NCBI RefSeq assembly: GCF_014267175.1
Contig: NZ_JACMTR010000002.1
Span: forward strand, 124,001-188,000
Reading direction: 5' to 3'
Length of the DNA stretch: 64,000 nt
Source of the DNA: Pseudonocardia sp. C8
GTDB taxonomy: Bacteria; Actinomycetota; Actinomycetes; Mycobacteriales; Pseudonocardiaceae
Positions 42,215 to 51,961 of this stretch are shown here, piece after piece (within the stretch, counting starts at the first letter, position 1; each line of letters starts with the position of its first letter). Both the position numbers and the translations under genes were made by a program. The notes below the pieces were generated by a model, which made no database searches, had not been told where the DNA came from, and was given only the letters and a program-made list of their open reading frames with translations.

Positions 42215-42778
42215 ATGACCGCTCCGACCACCGAGATCCCGCGCCTCAAGCAGCGCTACCGCTCCGAGATCCAGGGCAAGCTGCAGGAGGAGTTCGGGTA
42301 CCGCAACGTCATGCAGATCCCCGGCCTGACCAAGGTCGTGGTGAACATGGGCGTCGGCGACGCCGCGCGGGACTCCAAGCTGATCGACGGCGCGCTGCGC
42401 GACCTGGCCACGATCACCGGCCAGAAGCCGCAGCTGCGCCGCGCCACCAAGTCGATCGCGCAGTTCAAGCTGCGCGAGGGCATGCCCATCGGCGCCAAGG
42501 TGACCCTGCGGAACGACCGCATGTGGGAGTTCCTGGACCGGCTGCTGACCATCGCGCTGCCGCGTATCCGGGACTTCCGGGGCCTGAACGGCGACCAGTT
42601 CGACGGCCGCGGGAACTACACGTTCGGCCTGACCGAGCAGTCGATGTTCCACGAGATCGACCCGGACACCATCGACCGGCCGCGGGGCATGGACATCACC
42701 GTCGTGACCACCGCGACCACCAACGCCGAGGGCCGGGCGCTCCTGCGCCACCTGGGCTTCCCGTTCAAGGAGAGCTGA
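42215..42778 (+). CDS. rplE: 50S ribosomal protein L5
   Basis: 187-residue uL5, binder of 5S r[40 protein letters not shown] and [28 protein letters not shown] are conserved. One base after rplX. Confidence 0.98.
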   Translation: MTAPTTEIPRLKQRYRSEIQGKLQEEFGYRNVMQIPGLTKVVVNMGVGDAARDSKLIDGALRDLATITGQKPQLRRATKSIAQFKLREGMPIGAKVTLRNDRMWEFLDRLLTIALPRIRDFRGLNGDQFDGRGNYTFGLTEQSMFHEIDPDTIDRPRGMDITVVTTATTNAEGRALLRHLGFPFKES

Positions 42779-42782
42779 GCGA

Positions 42783-42968
42783 ATGGCGAAGAAGGCGCTC
42801 ATCAACAAGGCGAACGCCAAGCCGAAGTTCGCCGTGCGGGGCTACACCCGCTGCCAGAAGTGCGGCCGGCCGCGCGCGGTCTTCCGCAAGTTCGGCCTGT
42901 GCCGCGTGTGCCTGCGCGACATGGCCCACGCCGGCGAGCTGCCGGGCGTGAGCAAGTCCAGCTGGTAG
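42783..42968 (+). CDS. rpsN: 30S ribosomal protein S14, zinc-binding type
   Basis: 61-residue uS14 of the short type Z form. Two CXXC pairs (CQKCGRP and CRVC) bind zinc. Actinobacteria often encode a second, zinc-independent S14 elsewhere; none is seen here. Followed by a 175-base gap with two large palindromes. Confidence 0.97.
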   Translation: MAKKALINKANAKPKFAVRGYTRCQKCGRPRAVFRKFGLCRVCLRDMAHAGELPGVSKSSW

Positions 42969-42984
42969 GGCGGCTCCGCCGCCT

Positions 42985-43024
42985 GTGAGTGGTTGGCGGG
43001 GCTCTGGCCCCGCCAACCACTCAC
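42985..43024. repeat. Palindromic repeat 1 inside the spc operon
   Basis: Perfect 18-bp arms GTGAGTGGTTGGCGGGGC / GCCCCGCCAACCACTCAC with loop TCTG. It lies 16 bases after rpsN. Confidence 0.85.
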
Positions 43025-43038
43025 GGAAGAAGTGCCTC

Positions 43039-43078
43039 GTGAGTGGTTAGCAGGGCCAGAGCCCCGCCAACCACTCAC
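43039..43078. repeat. Palindromic repeat 2 inside the spc operon, inverted copy
   Basis: Same 40-base element in the opposite orientation (loop CAGA), 14 bases after the first. The left arm has two changes (GTGAGTGGTTAGCAGGGC); the right arm is identical to that of copy 1. It lies 65 bases before rpsH. Confidence 0.85.
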
Positions 43079-43143
43079 AGGCACTCCGTGCCCCATCGCC
43101 GAAGGCCCGGAGAGGGAACCACGGCGGGAAAGAGACAGACACC

Positions 43144-43542
43144 ATGACGATGACCGATCCGATCGCAGACATGCTGACCCGTCTGCGGAACGCGAACTCG
43201 GCCTATCACGACCGCGTCGTGATGCCCCACTCCAAGCTGAAGGTCGCCATCGCGGAGATCCTTCAGAAGGAGGGCTACATCGCCGCCCACCACACCGAGG
43301 ACGCCGAGGTCGGCAAGTCCCTGGTCGTCGAGCTGAAGTACGGCCGCAACCGTGAGCGGAGCATCGCCGGCCTGCGCCGGGTCTCGAAGCCCGGTCTGCG
43401 CGTGTACGCGAAGTCGACGAACCTGCCGCGGGTCCTGGGTGGCCTCGGTGTGGCGATCATCTCGACCTCGCGGGGTCTGATGACCGACCAGCAGGCCTAC
43501 CGGAGCGGCGTGGGCGGGGAAGTCCTCGCCTACGTCTGGTGA
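43144..43542 (+). CDS. rpsH: 30S ribosomal protein S8
   Basis: 132-residue uS8, a 16S rRNA assembly protein and the spc-operon repressor in E. coli. [36 protein letters not shown] and the ending GGEVLAYVW are diagnostic. ATG at 43144; an ATG two codons later is also possible. Confidence 0.98.
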   Translation: MTMTDPIADMLTRLRNANSAYHDRVVMPHSKLKVAIAEILQKEGYIAAHHTEDAEVGKSLVVELKYGRNRERSIAGLRRVSKPGLRVYAKSTNLPRVLGGLGVAIISTSRGLMTDQQAYRSGVGGEVLAYVW

Positions 43543-43559
43543 GAGAGGGGTAACGAACG

Positions 43560-44099
43560 ATGTCCCGCATCGGAAAGCTGCCCATCACCGTCCCGTCCGG
43601 CGTGGAGATCACCATCGACGGCCGCACGGTCACCGCGAAGGGCCCCAAGGGCACCCTGTCGCACACCGTCATCGAGCCGATCACGGTCGAGCGCGACGAC
43701 GACGGCGCGGTGCTGGTCAAGCGTCCCGACGAGGAGCGCGAGACCCGGGCCTACCACGGCCTGTCCCGCTCCCTCGTGAACAACATCGTGGTCGGCGTGA
43801 GCTCCGGCTACGAGAAGAAGCTGGAGATCCACGGCGTGGGTTACCGGGTCCAGCTCAAGGGCGCGAACCTGGAGTTCGCCCTGGGCTACTCGCACCCGGT
43901 CGTCATCGAGCCGCCGGAGGGCATCACCTTCGCGGTCGAGTCGCCGACCCGGTTCTCGGTCTCCGGCATCGACAAGCAGCTGGTCGGCGAGACCGCCGCG
44001 AACATCCGGAAGCTGCGTCGCCCCGACCCGTACAAGGGCAAGGGCGTGCGGTACGCCGGCGAGCAGGTCCGCCGCAAGGTCGGGAAGACGGGTAAGTGA
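43560..44099 (+). CDS. rplF: 50S ribosomal protein L6
   Basis: 179-residue uL6. [21 protein letters not shown] start, [20 protein letters not shown] and [16 protein letters not shown] are typical. 17 bases after rpsH. Confidence 0.98.
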   Translation: MSRIGKLPITVPSGVEITIDGRTVTAKGPKGTLSHTVIEPITVERDDDGAVLVKRPDEERETRAYHGLSRSLVNNIVVGVSSGYEKKLEIHGVGYRVQLKGANLEFALGYSHPVVIEPPEGITFAVESPTRFSVSGIDKQLVGETAANIRKLRRPDPYKGKGVRYAGEQVRRKVGKTGK

Positions 44100-44509
44100 T
44101 GGCCGAGACGAACGAAGTGTCGGGTTCCGCCCGCCGTCGGATGGCGTCCCAGGTTGCGCGCAAGCGCCGCGACTCGCGCATCCGCCGGCACGCCCGGCTC
44201 CGCAAGAAGATCTCCGGGACGCCGGCGCGTCCGCGGCTGGCGGTCCACCGCTCGTCGCGGCACATCACCGTCCAGCTGATCGACGACCTGGCCGGGAACA
44301 CCCTGGCCCACGCGTCGAGCCTGGACGCCGAGGTCCGCGGCCTGGAGGGCGACAAGAAGGCCAAGGCGGCGAAGGTCGGCGAGCTCATCGCCGCCCGCGC
44401 CAAGGAGGCCGGCGTCTCCGCGGTCGTCTTCGACCGGGGTGGCCTCGCCTACCACGGCCGCATCGCGGCGCTGGCCGACGCCGCCCGCGAGGGGGGCCTG
44501 GAGTTCTGA
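44099..44509 (+). CDS. rplR: 50S ribosomal protein L18
   Basis: 136-residue uL18, 5S rRNA binder. [27 protein letters not shown] and [28 protein letters not shown] are conserved. ATG at 44099 overlaps the rplF stop by one base; a GTG immediately before is in frame. The N-terminus has about 18 extra residues. Confidence 0.97.
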   Translation: MAETNEVSGSARRRMASQVARKRRDSRIRRHARLRKKISGTPARPRLAVHRSSRHITVQLIDDLAGNTLAHASSLDAEVRGLEGDKKAKAAKVGELIAARAKEAGVSAVVFDRGGLAYHGRIAALADAAREGGLEF

Positions 44510-44555
44510 TGGACCAGTCGAACGAGAGCTGTGCAATCACTGAAGGGATCGTCTG

Positions 44556-45188
44556 ATGCCGGGACGTACGCGGCGTGACGGCGGGACCCCGGGTGGCGGG
44601 AGCAACGACAACCGCGACCGCCGGGACCGCCGGGACGGTGGCCGTGGCGGGGCGGCCCAGGACAAGACCCCGTACATCGAGCGGCTGGTCACGATCAACC
44701 GCGTGGCCAAGGTCGTCAAGGGCGGCCGCCGGTTCAGCTTCACCGCGCTGATGATCGTCGGCGACGGTGACGGCCTGGTGGGCGTCGGCTACGGCAAGGC
44801 CAAGGAGGTGCCGGCCGCGATCGCCAAGGGCGTGGAGGAGGCGAAGAAGAACTTCTTCCGCGTCCCGCGCATCGGCGGCACGATCGTGCACCGCGTGCAG
44901 GGCGAGGACGCCGCGGGCGTCGTGCTCCTGCGCCCGGCCTCCCCGGGTACCGGGGTCATCGCCGGTGGCCCGGTCCGCGCGGTGCTGGAGTGCGCGGGGA
45001 TCTCGGACATCCTGTCCAAGTCCCTCGGCTCCGACAACGCGATCAACATCGTGCACGCCACGGTGGCCGCGCTGAAGTCGGTGCAGCGTCCGGAGGAGGT
45101 CGCGGCCCGCCGCGGCCTGCCGCTGGAGGACGTCGCCCCGGCTCGCATGCTGCGGCAGCGCGCCGAGGCCGACGCGGCGAAGGTGTGA
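44556..45188 (+). CDS. rpsE: 30S ribosomal protein S5
   Basis: 210-residue uS5, at the mRNA entry site and important for accuracy. [52 protein letters not shown] and the end [16 protein letters not shown] are typical. An Arg/Asp/Gly-rich N-terminal ~28 residues precedes the core. GAAGGGA lies 8 bases before the ATG. Confidence 0.98.
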   Translation: MPGRTRRDGGTPGGGSNDNRDRRDRRDGGRGGAAQDKTPYIERLVTINRVAKVVKGGRRFSFTALMIVGDGDGLVGVGYGKAKEVPAAIAKGVEEAKKNFFRVPRIGGTIVHRVQGEDAAGVVLLRPASPGTGVIAGGPVRAVLECAGISDILSKSLGSDNAINIVHATVAALKSVQRPEEVAARRGLPLEDVAPARMLRQRAEADAAKV

Positions 45189-45193
45189 GCGAC

Positions 45194-45379
45194 ATGGCCA
45201 CTCTGAGGATCACCCAGGTGAAGAGCCGGATCGGGACCAAGCAGAACCAGCGTGACACGCTGCGTTCGCTGGGTCTGCGCAAGATCCGGCAGTCGGTGGA
45301 GCGCCCGGACGACCCGCAGACCCGCGGGTACATCCACACGGTGCGTCACCTCGTGACCGTGGAGGAGGTGCAGTCGTGA
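45194..45379 (+). CDS. rpmD: 50S ribosomal protein L30
   Basis: 61-residue uL30. [28 protein letters not shown] is the family core. ATG at 45194; the longer open frame upstream overlaps rpsE and is not real. GTGA overlap with rplO. Confidence 0.97.
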   Translation: MATLRITQVKSRIGTKQNQRDTLRSLGLRKIRQSVERPDDPQTRGYIHTVRHLVTVEEVQS

Positions 45380-45837
45380 GCGAGAACGAGCAGAACGTGA
45401 TCAAGCTCCACGACCTGCGGCCGGCCCCGGGCTCGAAGAAGGCCAAGACCCGTGTGGGTCGCGGCGAGGGCTCCAAGGGCAAGACCGCCGGCCGCGGCAC
45501 CAAGGGCACGAAGGCCCGCAAGACGGTGTCGCCGCGTTTCGAGGGCGGCCAGATGCCGCTGCACATGCGGCTCCCGAAGCTCAAGGGCTTCAAGAACCGC
45601 TTCAAGGTCGAGTACCAGGTCGTGAACGTCGGCGAGCTGGCCGTCCTGTTCCCGCAGGGCGGCGAGGTCGGCCCGGCGGAGCTGGCCGAGGCCGGTGCGG
45701 TGCGCAAGAACCAGCCGGTCAAGGTGCTCGGCGAGGGCGACCTCGCGGGCGTCGCCCTGACCGTGAAGGCGCACAAGTTCTCCGCGTCCGCGCGGGAGAA
45801 GATCTCGGCGGCGGGCGGATCCGCCACCGATCTCTGA
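45376..45837 (+). CDS. rplO: 50S ribosomal protein L15
   Basis: 153-residue uL15. [34 protein letters not shown] start and [18 protein letters not shown] are diagnostic. Ends the spc block; a 269-base gap follows, with a GCCCGCC/GGCGGGC hairpin at 45879-45906 as possible terminator. Confidence 0.98.
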   Translation: MSENEQNVIKLHDLRPAPGSKKAKTRVGRGEGSKGKTAGRGTKGTKARKTVSPRFEGGQMPLHMRLPKLKGFKNRFKVEYQVVNVGELAVLFPQGGEVGPAELAEAGAVRKNQPVKVLGEGDLAGVALTVKAHKFSASAREKISAAGGSATDL

Positions 45838-45941
45838 ACGCTGAGCGTCACGAACATGTCCCCGGCGCCGTCCACGGCGCCCGCCACCCGCTCCGGCGGG
45901 GCGGGCCCGTGGGCGGCGCCGGGGTGTGTCCGGCCCGCTGT

Positions 45942-45947
45942 TAGAGT
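45942..45947 (+). promoter_or_regulatory. Possible -10 element before secY
   Basis: TAGAGT, preceded by a T and followed by a 160-base leader to secY. No convincing -35. The adjacent sequence GGACCTCGGGGCCGAG (45955-45970) partly resembles the rpsL/rpsJ leader motif. Confidence 0.3.
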
Positions 45948-46106
45948 CGGGTGCGGACCTCGGGGCCGAGTGAGCGGGCTGCTCCGGCGGAGCGCCCGGC
46001 GGCCCGAGCGTTGTCGAAGGGCGCGGATCGCGTCCCCATCCGGCCGGCCCCGTCCGGGGCCGGGGCAGGCGGTACCGGACCGCCGACGTCGTAGGAGGAT
46101 CACCGA

Positions 46107-47417
46107 GTGCTGAGCGCAGTCCGGTCGGCCCTGACCACGCCGGATCTCCGCAAGAAGATCCTCTTCACGCTGGCGATCGTGGCGGTCTACCGGCTCGGGG
46201 CGAACGTCCCGTCGCCGGGGGTCTCGTACCCGAACATCCAGGAGTGCGTCCGCCAGGTCGAGGGCGGCGAGAACGCCGGCGTCTACTCGCTGATCAACCT
46301 GTTCTCCGGCGGGGCGCTGCTCCAACTGTCGATCTTCGCGTTGGGCATCATGCCCTACATCACCGCGAGCATCATCGTGCAGCTGCTCCAGGTGGTGATC
46401 CCGCGCTTCGAGCAGCTGAAGAAGGAAGGCCAGTCCGGCCAGGCGAAGCTGACGCAGTACACCCGCTACCTGACGATCGGCATCGCCGTCCTGCAGGCGA
46501 CGGGCTTCGTGGCGCTCGCCGAGCGGGGCCAGCTCTTCCAGGGCTGCGCCCTGCCGATCATCCCGGACTCCTCGGTCTTCACCCTGGTCGTCATCGTGAT
46601 CACGATGGTCGCCGGCACGACGGTCGTGATGTGGCTGGGCGAGCAGGTGACCGAGCGCGGCATCGGCAACGGGATGTCGCTGCTGATCTTCGCCTCGATC
46701 GCGCACCGGGTCCCGGTCGAGGGCCGGCTGATCCTGGAGAACTCCGGCGGGCTCGTCTTCGCGGGTGTCTGCGTCTTCGCCCTCGCGATCATCGCGAGCG
46801 TCGTGTTCGTGGAGAACGGCCAGCGCCGCATCCCGGTGCAGTACGCGAAGCGGATGGTCGGGCGCCGCATGTACGGCGGGACCTCGACCTACCTGCCGCT
46901 GAAGGTCAACCAGGCCGGCGTCATCCCGGTGATCTTCGGTAGCTCGCTGCTGTACCTTCCCGACCTGGTCGCCCGGCTCGCCGGGAACGACGGCGGCTGG
47001 TTCCCGCAGTTCGTGCAGACCTACCTTTCCGATCAGTCCAACCCGGTACACATCGTGTTGTACATGGCACTGATCATCTTCTTCACGTACTTCTACGTCG
47101 GCATCACGTTCAACCCCGACGAGCGCGCCGAGGACATGAAGAAGTACGGCGGCTTCATCCCCGGCATCCGGCCCGGCCGGCCCACCGCGGAGTACCTCAA
47201 CTACGTGCTCGGGCGCATCACCCTGCCGGGATCGCTGTACCTGGGCATCATCGCGGTCCTGCCGAACTTCTTCCTCGGCATCACCGGGACCGGCCAGAAC
47301 CAGAACTTCCCGTTCGGCGGGACGGCCGTGCTCATCATGGTCACCGTGGGCCTCGACACCCTGAAGCAGATCGAGAGCCAGCTCATGCAGCGGAACTACG
47401 AGGGTTTCCTGCGTTAG
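46107..47417 (+). CDS. secY: Protein translocase subunit SecY
   Basis: 436-residue channel subunit with ten hydrophobic membrane segments. SGGALLQLSIFALGIMPYITASII (TM2 plug region), TERGIGNGMSLLIFA and NGQRRIPVQYAKRMVG (the ribosome- and SecA-binding loop) are conserved. GTG at 46107 after GTAGGAGGATC. Followed by adk and map, the usual order. Confidence 0.98.
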   Translation: MLSAVRSALTTPDLRKKILFTLAIVAVYRLGANVPSPGVSYPNIQECVRQVEGGENAGVYSLINLFSGGALLQLSIFALGIMPYITASIIVQLLQVVIPRFEQLKKEGQSGQAKLTQYTRYLTIGIAVLQATGFVALAERGQLFQGCALPIIPDSSVFTLVVIVITMVAGTTVVMWLGEQVTERGIGNGMSLLIFASIAHRVPVEGRLILENSGGLVFAGVCVFALAIIASVVFVENGQRRIPVQYAKRMVGRRMYGGTSTYLPLKVNQAGVIPVIFGSSLLYLPDLVARLAGNDGGWFPQFVQTYLSDQSNPVHIVLYMALIIFFTYFYVGITFNPDERAEDMKKYGGFIPGIRPGRPTAEYLNYVLGRITLPGSLYLGIIAVLPNFFLGITGTGQNQNFPFGGTAVLIMVTVGLDTLKQIESQLMQRNYEGFLR

Positions 47418-47541
47418 AGTCACTTCCAGCGTGGCCGTGCGGGAACCCCGGTCGGGGCCCCGGCCTCGATGCGGTGCCGGCGGCGCCGTGCGCCGGTAAC
47501 GCCGCCGGCGTGGAGCAGACGAATTTCAGGAGGTCGGGTTC

Positions 47542-48096
47542 GTGCGACTCGTTCTGGTGGGACCGCCCGGTGCTGGCAAGGGGACTCAGGCTGAGCAGAT
47601 GGCCAAGCGGCTGGACGTCCCGCACATCTCGACGGGCGACCTGTTCCGCGCGAACCTGCGCGACGAGACCGAGCTCGGTCTCGAGGCCAAGCGCTACATG
47701 GACGCCGGGAACCTCGTCCCGGACGAGGTGACCGTCGGCATGGTGCGCGACCGGCTGCGCGAGCCCGACACGGAGAAGGGCTTCATCCTCGACGGCTTCC
47801 CGCGGACCACGGCGCAGGCGGCCGCGCTGGGCGACATCCTCGACGCGCAGGGGCTGGGGCTCGACGCCGTCGTCCAGTTCGAGATCGACGACGAGGAGGT
47901 CGTGCAGCGGCTGCTCGGACGCGGCCGCAGCGACGACAACGAGGACACCATCCGCAACCGGCAGCGCGTGTACCGCGAGGAGACCGCGCCGCTGCTGGAC
48001 TACTACCGCGACCGGCTGGTCACGATCGACGCCGTCGGTGAGATCGAGGAGATCACCGAGCGGGTCTTCTCGGCGCTGCAGACCCGCAGCGCCTGA
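47542..48096 (+). CDS. adk: Adenylate kinase (short form)
   Basis: 184-residue AMP + ATP = 2 ADP kinase. P-loop GPPGAGKGT (8-16), AMP site [10 protein letters not shown], and DGFPRT. The LID is the short version lacking the ~27-residue zinc/hydrogen-bond insert ([15 protein letters not shown]), as in actinobacteria. GTG start after AGGAGGTCGG. Confidence 0.97.
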   Translation: MRLVLVGPPGAGKGTQAEQMAKRLDVPHISTGDLFRANLRDETELGLEAKRYMDAGNLVPDEVTVGMVRDRLREPDTEKGFILDGFPRTTAQAAALGDILDAQGLGLDAVVQFEIDDEEVVQRLLGRGRSDDNEDTIRNRQRVYREETAPLLDYYRDRLVTIDAVGEIEEITERVFSALQTRSA

Positions 48097-48128
48097 GGCC
48101 CGGCCGGCGAGGAACCGAGGGAACGCGC

Positions 48129-48974
48129 ATGAACGGTCGGGGCGGCCTGCGTGGCGCCATCGCCCGGTACCGGGGCCGGGACATCGAGCTCAAGACGACC
48201 CGCCAGCTCCAGGCGATGCGGGAGGCGGGTGCGCTGGTGGCGGCGACCCTCGCCGCCGTCACCGAGCACGCCAAGCCGGGCGTGAGCACCGCCGAGCTGG
48301 ACGCCGTGGCGGAGCAGACCATCCGGGACGGCGGCGGTGTCCCCTCGTTCCTCGGCTACCACGGATTCCCGGCGAGCATCTGCGCGTCGGTGAACTCCCA
48401 GATCGTGCACGGCATCCCCTCGCGGGAACAGGTGCTCGCCGACGGCGACCTGCTGTCGGTGGACTGCGGCGCCATCCTCGACGGCTGGCACGGCGACTCC
48501 GCGGTCACCATCGCGGTCGGTGACGTGCCGCCGGCCGACCTCGCGCTCTCCGCGGCCTGCCGGTCGGCGCTGGAGGCCGGGATCCGCGCCGTGCAGGCGG
48601 ATGCGCGGCTGACCGACGTGTCGTACGCGATCCAGGAGGCCTGCCGGGCGGCCGCCGAGGCCGACCGGGCCGACTACGGGATCGTCGCCGACTACGGCGG
48701 GCACGGCATCGGGACGTCGATGCACATGGACCCGTTCCTGCCGAACCACGGCGAGCCGGGCAAGGGGCCGCGGCTCCGGCCCGGGATGGCGCTCGCCGTC
48801 GAGCCGATGCTGGTGGCAGGCGATCCGGAGACGGTCGAGCTGGACGACGGGTGGACGGTCGTCACGGCGTCCGGCGGCCGCGCCGTGCACTGGGAGCACA
48901 CCGTCGCCGTCACCGAGGACGGGCCCTGGCTGCTGACCGCGCCCGCGGGCGCACCGGACCGCCCCGGAGCCTGA
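48129..48974 (+). CDS. map: Methionine aminopeptidase, type I
   Basis: 281-residue M24 metallopeptidase removing N-terminal Met. Metal-ligand regions are seen in order: GYHGFPASICASVN (substrate His), VDCGAILDGWHGDSAVT (two Asp), GGHGIGTSMH (His), VEPML (Glu) and WEHTVAVTEDG (Glu). No N-terminal SH3-binding zinc domain. 32 bases after adk. Confidence 0.96.
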   Translation: MNGRGGLRGAIARYRGRDIELKTTRQLQAMREAGALVAATLAAVTEHAKPGVSTAELDAVAEQTIRDGGGVPSFLGYHGFPASICASVNSQIVHGIPSREQVLADGDLLSVDCGAILDGWHGDSAVTIAVGDVPPADLALSAACRSALEAGIRAVQADARLTDVSYAIQEACRAAAEADRADYGIVADYGGHGIGTSMHMDPFLPNHGEPGKGPRLRPGMALAVEPMLVAGDPETVELDDGWTVVTASGGRAVHWEHTVAVTEDGPWLLTAPAGAPDRPGA

Positions 48975-49027
48975 GCGGGCCCGGGTTCAGGATCGATTCA
49001 GCACGGGGCGGGTGATCGGTAAAGGGC

Positions 49028-49033
49028 TACACT
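49028..49033 (+). promoter_or_regulatory. Possible -10 element of the pnt operon
   Basis: TACACT, 63 bases before the pntAA ATG, in a 121-base gap. No clear -35. It supports separate transcription of the pnt genes from the secY-adk-map unit. Confidence 0.4.
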
Positions 49034-49095
49034 GAGGGGTAGTTCCGATCACGTCTCGGGGCCACCGTCCGCCGCCGGTGGTCTAGGTTCCCCGC

Positions 49096-50214
49096 ATGAA
49101 CGAACAGGCCGAGCGGGACGGCCCGCAGCGGACGGTCACCGTCGGGGTGCCGAAGGAGACCAGGGAGGGTGAGCGCCGGGTGGCGCTCGTCCCCAAGGTC
49201 ATCGGCAAGCTCTCCGGTCGCGGCGCCCAGGTCGTGGTGGAGGCCGGAGCGGGTGCCGGGGCGCTGATCCCGGACGACGAGTACACCCAGGCCGGGGCGG
49301 AGATCGGCGACGCGTGGGCCGCCGACGTGGTGGCGGTGGTGAACCCGCCGACCGACGAGCAGATCGGCAGGCTCCGTTCCGGTCAGGTGCTGATCGGGTT
49401 CCTCTCGCCGCTGACCAACCCGGAGACCGTGCAGAAGCTGCGCGACGCCGGCGTGACGGCGTTCGCGATGGAGTCGATCCCGCGGATCTCCCGGGCACAG
49501 AGCATGGACGCGCTGTCGTCGCAGGCCAACGTCGCCGGCTACAAGGCCGTGCTGTCCGCGGCCGAGCACTCGACCCGGTTCTTCCCGATGCTGACCACGG
49601 CGGCCGGCACGGTGAAGCCGGCGACCGCGCTGGTGCTCGGGGTGGGCGTCGCCGGCCTGCAGGCGCTGGCGACCGCGAAGCGGCTCGGTGCCCGCACCAC
49701 CGGCTACGACGTGCGGCCCGAGGTCGCCGACCAGGTCCGGTCGCTGGGCGCGCAGTGGCTCGACCTCGGCATCGACGCCGCCGGTGAGGGCGGCTACGCC
49801 CGCGAGCTCACCGAGGACGAGCGCCGCCAGCAGCAGGAGGCCCTCGAGAAGGCCATCACCGGGTTCGACGTGGTGATCACGACCGCGCTCGTGCCCGGCC
49901 GGACGGCGCCGCGGCTGGTGAGCGCGGCCGCCGTCGAGGGCATGCGGCCGGGCAGCGTCATCGTCGACCTGGCCGGAGAGGCCGGTGGCAACTGCGAGCT
50001 CACCGAGCCGGGGCAGACCGTGGTCCGGCACGACGTGACGATCGTGTCCCCGCTGAACCTGCCCGCGGCGATGCCCGAGCACGCCTCCGAGCTCTACGCC
50101 CGCAACGTCACCGCGCTGCTCGAGCTGATGCTCGCCGACGGCGAGCTGTCCCCGGACTTCTCCGACGAGGTACTGGCCCGCTCGTGCGTCACGCGTGAGG
50201 AGGAGGGTTCCTGA
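49096..50214 (+). CDS. pntAA: NAD(P) transhydrogenase, soluble alpha-1 subunit
   Basis: 372-residue NAD(H)-binding domain I. VGVPKETREGERRVALVPKVIGKL start, SSQANVAGYKAVL, the Rossmann turn VLGVGVAGLQALATAKRLGA, and the mobile-loop region around PGRTAPRLVS are typical. Works with pntAB and pntB to move hydride from NADH to NADP+ using the proton gradient. Stop overlaps the pntAB ATG by one base. Confidence 0.95.
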   Translation: MNEQAERDGPQRTVTVGVPKETREGERRVALVPKVIGKLSGRGAQVVVEAGAGAGALIPDDEYTQAGAEIGDAWAADVVAVVNPPTDEQIGRLRSGQVLIGFLSPLTNPETVQKLRDAGVTAFAMESIPRISRAQSMDALSSQANVAGYKAVLSAAEHSTRFFPMLTTAAGTVKPATALVLGVGVAGLQALATAKRLGARTTGYDVRPEVADQVRSLGAQWLDLGIDAAGEGGYARELTEDERRQQQEALEKAITGFDVVITTALVPGRTAPRLVSAAAVEGMRPGSVIVDLAGEAGGNCELTEPGQTVVRHDVTIVSPLNLPAAMPEHASELYARNVTALLELMLADGELSPDFSDEVLARSCVTREEEGS

Positions 50215-50546
50215 TGGACTCCGGACTGCTGGCGAACATCGCCATCCTGGTGCTGGCGGGCTTCGTCGGATTCGCCGTCATCTCGAAGGTCCCGAACACG
50301 CTGCACACGCCGCTGATGTCGGGCACCAACGCCATCCACGGGATCGTGCTGCTGGGCGCGATCGTCGTCCTCGGCCGCGAGGAGGTCGGCGTCGTCGACG
50401 CGATCATCCTGGTGGTCGCGATCGCCTTCGGCGTCATCAACGTCGTCGGCGGGTTCCTGGTCACCGACCGGATGCTCGGCATGTTCAAGGGCAAGAAGCC
50501 CGGCAAGGCCGTGGCCGGTGCCGAGAAGGACGGGAGCGGCTCGTGA
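50214..50546 (+). CDS. pntAB: NAD(P) transhydrogenase, membrane alpha-2 subunit
   Basis: 110-residue membrane protein with three to four helices. SKVPNTLHTPLMSGTNAIHGIV is the conserved signature of this subunit. The split alpha1/alpha2 layout matches Rhodospirillum and many actinobacteria, not the fused E. coli PntA. GTGA overlap with pntB. Confidence 0.94.
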   Translation: MDSGLLANIAILVLAGFVGFAVISKVPNTLHTPLMSGTNAIHGIVLLGAIVVLGREEVGVVDAIILVVAIAFGVINVVGGFLVTDRMLGMFKGKKPGKAVAGAEKDGSGS

Positions 50547-51961
50547 ACCTGGCTGCCACGGAGACCATGGCGACCGGCCCGCTGGCCGTGATCGTCCCGA
50601 TCCTCTACATCATCGCGTTCGCCCTGTTCATCTACGGCCTGTCCGGGCTGACCGGGCCCAAGACCGCGGTCCGCGGCAACTGGATCGCCGCCACCGGCAT
50701 GGGGATCGCCGTCGTCGCGACGCTGTTGCTGGTGCAGGCGAACTGGATCCTGATCATCGTCGGCCTGGTGGTCGGCACGCTGCTCGGCGTCCCGTCCGCG
50801 CGGAACGTCAAGATGACCCAGATGCCGCAGATGGTGGCGCTGTTCAACGGCGTCGGCGGTGGCGCCGTCGCGCTCATCGCCTGGGCGGAGTTCCGCAACA
50901 CCGACGGCTTCGTCGACACCGCCGTCTACGTCGTCATCGCCTCGCTGTTCGCCGCGATCGTCGGCTCGATCTCCTTCTGGGGCTCGCTGATCGCCTTCGG
51001 CAAGCTGCAGGAGATCCTGCCCGGCCGGCCGATCGGCGTGGGCAAGGCCCAGCAGCCGCTCAACATCCTGCTGCTGCTGCTCGCGGTCGCCGCGGCGGTG
51101 GTGGCGGGCCTCGGCGGCGCCGCCGAGATCTGGATCATCGCGGTGCTGCTGATCGCCGCGGTCGTCGGCGTGCTGGTCGTGCTGCCGATCGGCGGCGCGG
51201 ACATGCCGGTCGTCATCTCGCTGCTCAACGCCATGACCGGGCTGTCGGCCGCGGCGGCCGGCCTCGCGCTGGACAACACCGCGATGATCGTGGCGGGCAT
51301 GATCGTCGGTGCGTCCGGTTCGATCCTGACCAACCAGATGGCCGTCGCGATGAACCGGACCATCCCGGCGATCGTGGCCGGCGGGTTCGGCGGGACGCAG
51401 GCCGCGGCCGCCGACGACGGCGTCGAGCGGACCGTCAAGGCCACCTCCGCCGCGGACGCCGCGATCCAGATGGCGTACGCGTCGCAGGTCATCGTCGTCC
51501 CCGGGTACGGCATGGCCGTCGCCCAGGCCCAGCACGCGGTCAAGGAGATGGCCGAGCTGCTGGAGAGCAAGGGCGTGGAGGTGAAGTACGCCATCCACCC
51601 CGTGGCGGGCCGGATGCCGGGCCACATGAACGTCCTGCTCGCCGAGGCCGACGTCCCCTACGACGCCCTCAAGGAGATGGACGACATCAACGGCGAGTTC
51701 TCCCGCACCGACGTGACGCTGGTGATCGGGGCGAACGACGTCACCAACCCGGCGGCGCGCAACGACCCGTCCAGCCCGATCCACGGGATGCCGATCCTCA
51801 ACGTCGACGAGTCCCGCAACGTCATCGTGCTGAAGCGCTCGATGGGATCCGGGTTCGCCGGGATCGACAACCCGCTGTTCTTCGCCGACAACACCTCGAT
51901 GCTGTTCGGCGACGCGAAGTCGTCGGTGAGCGAGGTGACGGAGGAGCTCAAGGGGCTCTGA
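50543..51961 (+). CDS. pntB: NAD(P) transhydrogenase, beta subunit
   Basis: 472-residue subunit: about nine membrane helices (~14-280), then the NADP(H)-binding domain III with VPGYGMAVAQAQHAVKEMAELL, HPVAGRMPGHMNVLLAEADVPYD, VIGANDVTNPAAR and KRSMGSGFAG. GTG at 50543. The final base of its stop codon begins a threefold tandem repeat. Confidence 0.95.
   Translation: MNLAATETMATGPLAVIVPILYIIAFALFIYGLSGLTGPKTAVRGNWIAATGMGIAVVATLLLVQANWILIIVGLVVGTLLGVPSARNVKMTQMPQMVALFNGVGGGAVALIAWAEFRNTDGFVDTAVYVVIASLFAAIVGSISFWGSLIAFGKLQEILPGRPIGVGKAQQPLNILLLLLAVAAAVVAGLGGAAEIWIIAVLLIAAVVGVLVVLPIGGADMPVVISLLNAMTGLSAAAAGLALDNTAMIVAGMIVGASGSILTNQMAVAMNRTIPAIVAGGFGGTQAAAADDGVERTVKATSAADAAIQMAYASQVIVVPGYGMAVAQAQHAVKEMAELLESKGVEVKYAIHPVAGRMPGHMNVLLAEADVPYDALKEMDDINGEFSRTDVTLVIGANDVTNPAARNDPSSPIHGMPILNVDESRNVIVLKRSMGSGFAGIDNPLFFADNTSMLFGDAKSSVSEVTEELKGL

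Noticed and set aside
42985..43078. Ordinary rho-independent terminators inside the spc operon
   Set aside because: The stems are strong, but there is no T-tract, the second is an inverted copy, and essential genes follow at once without a visible new promoter.
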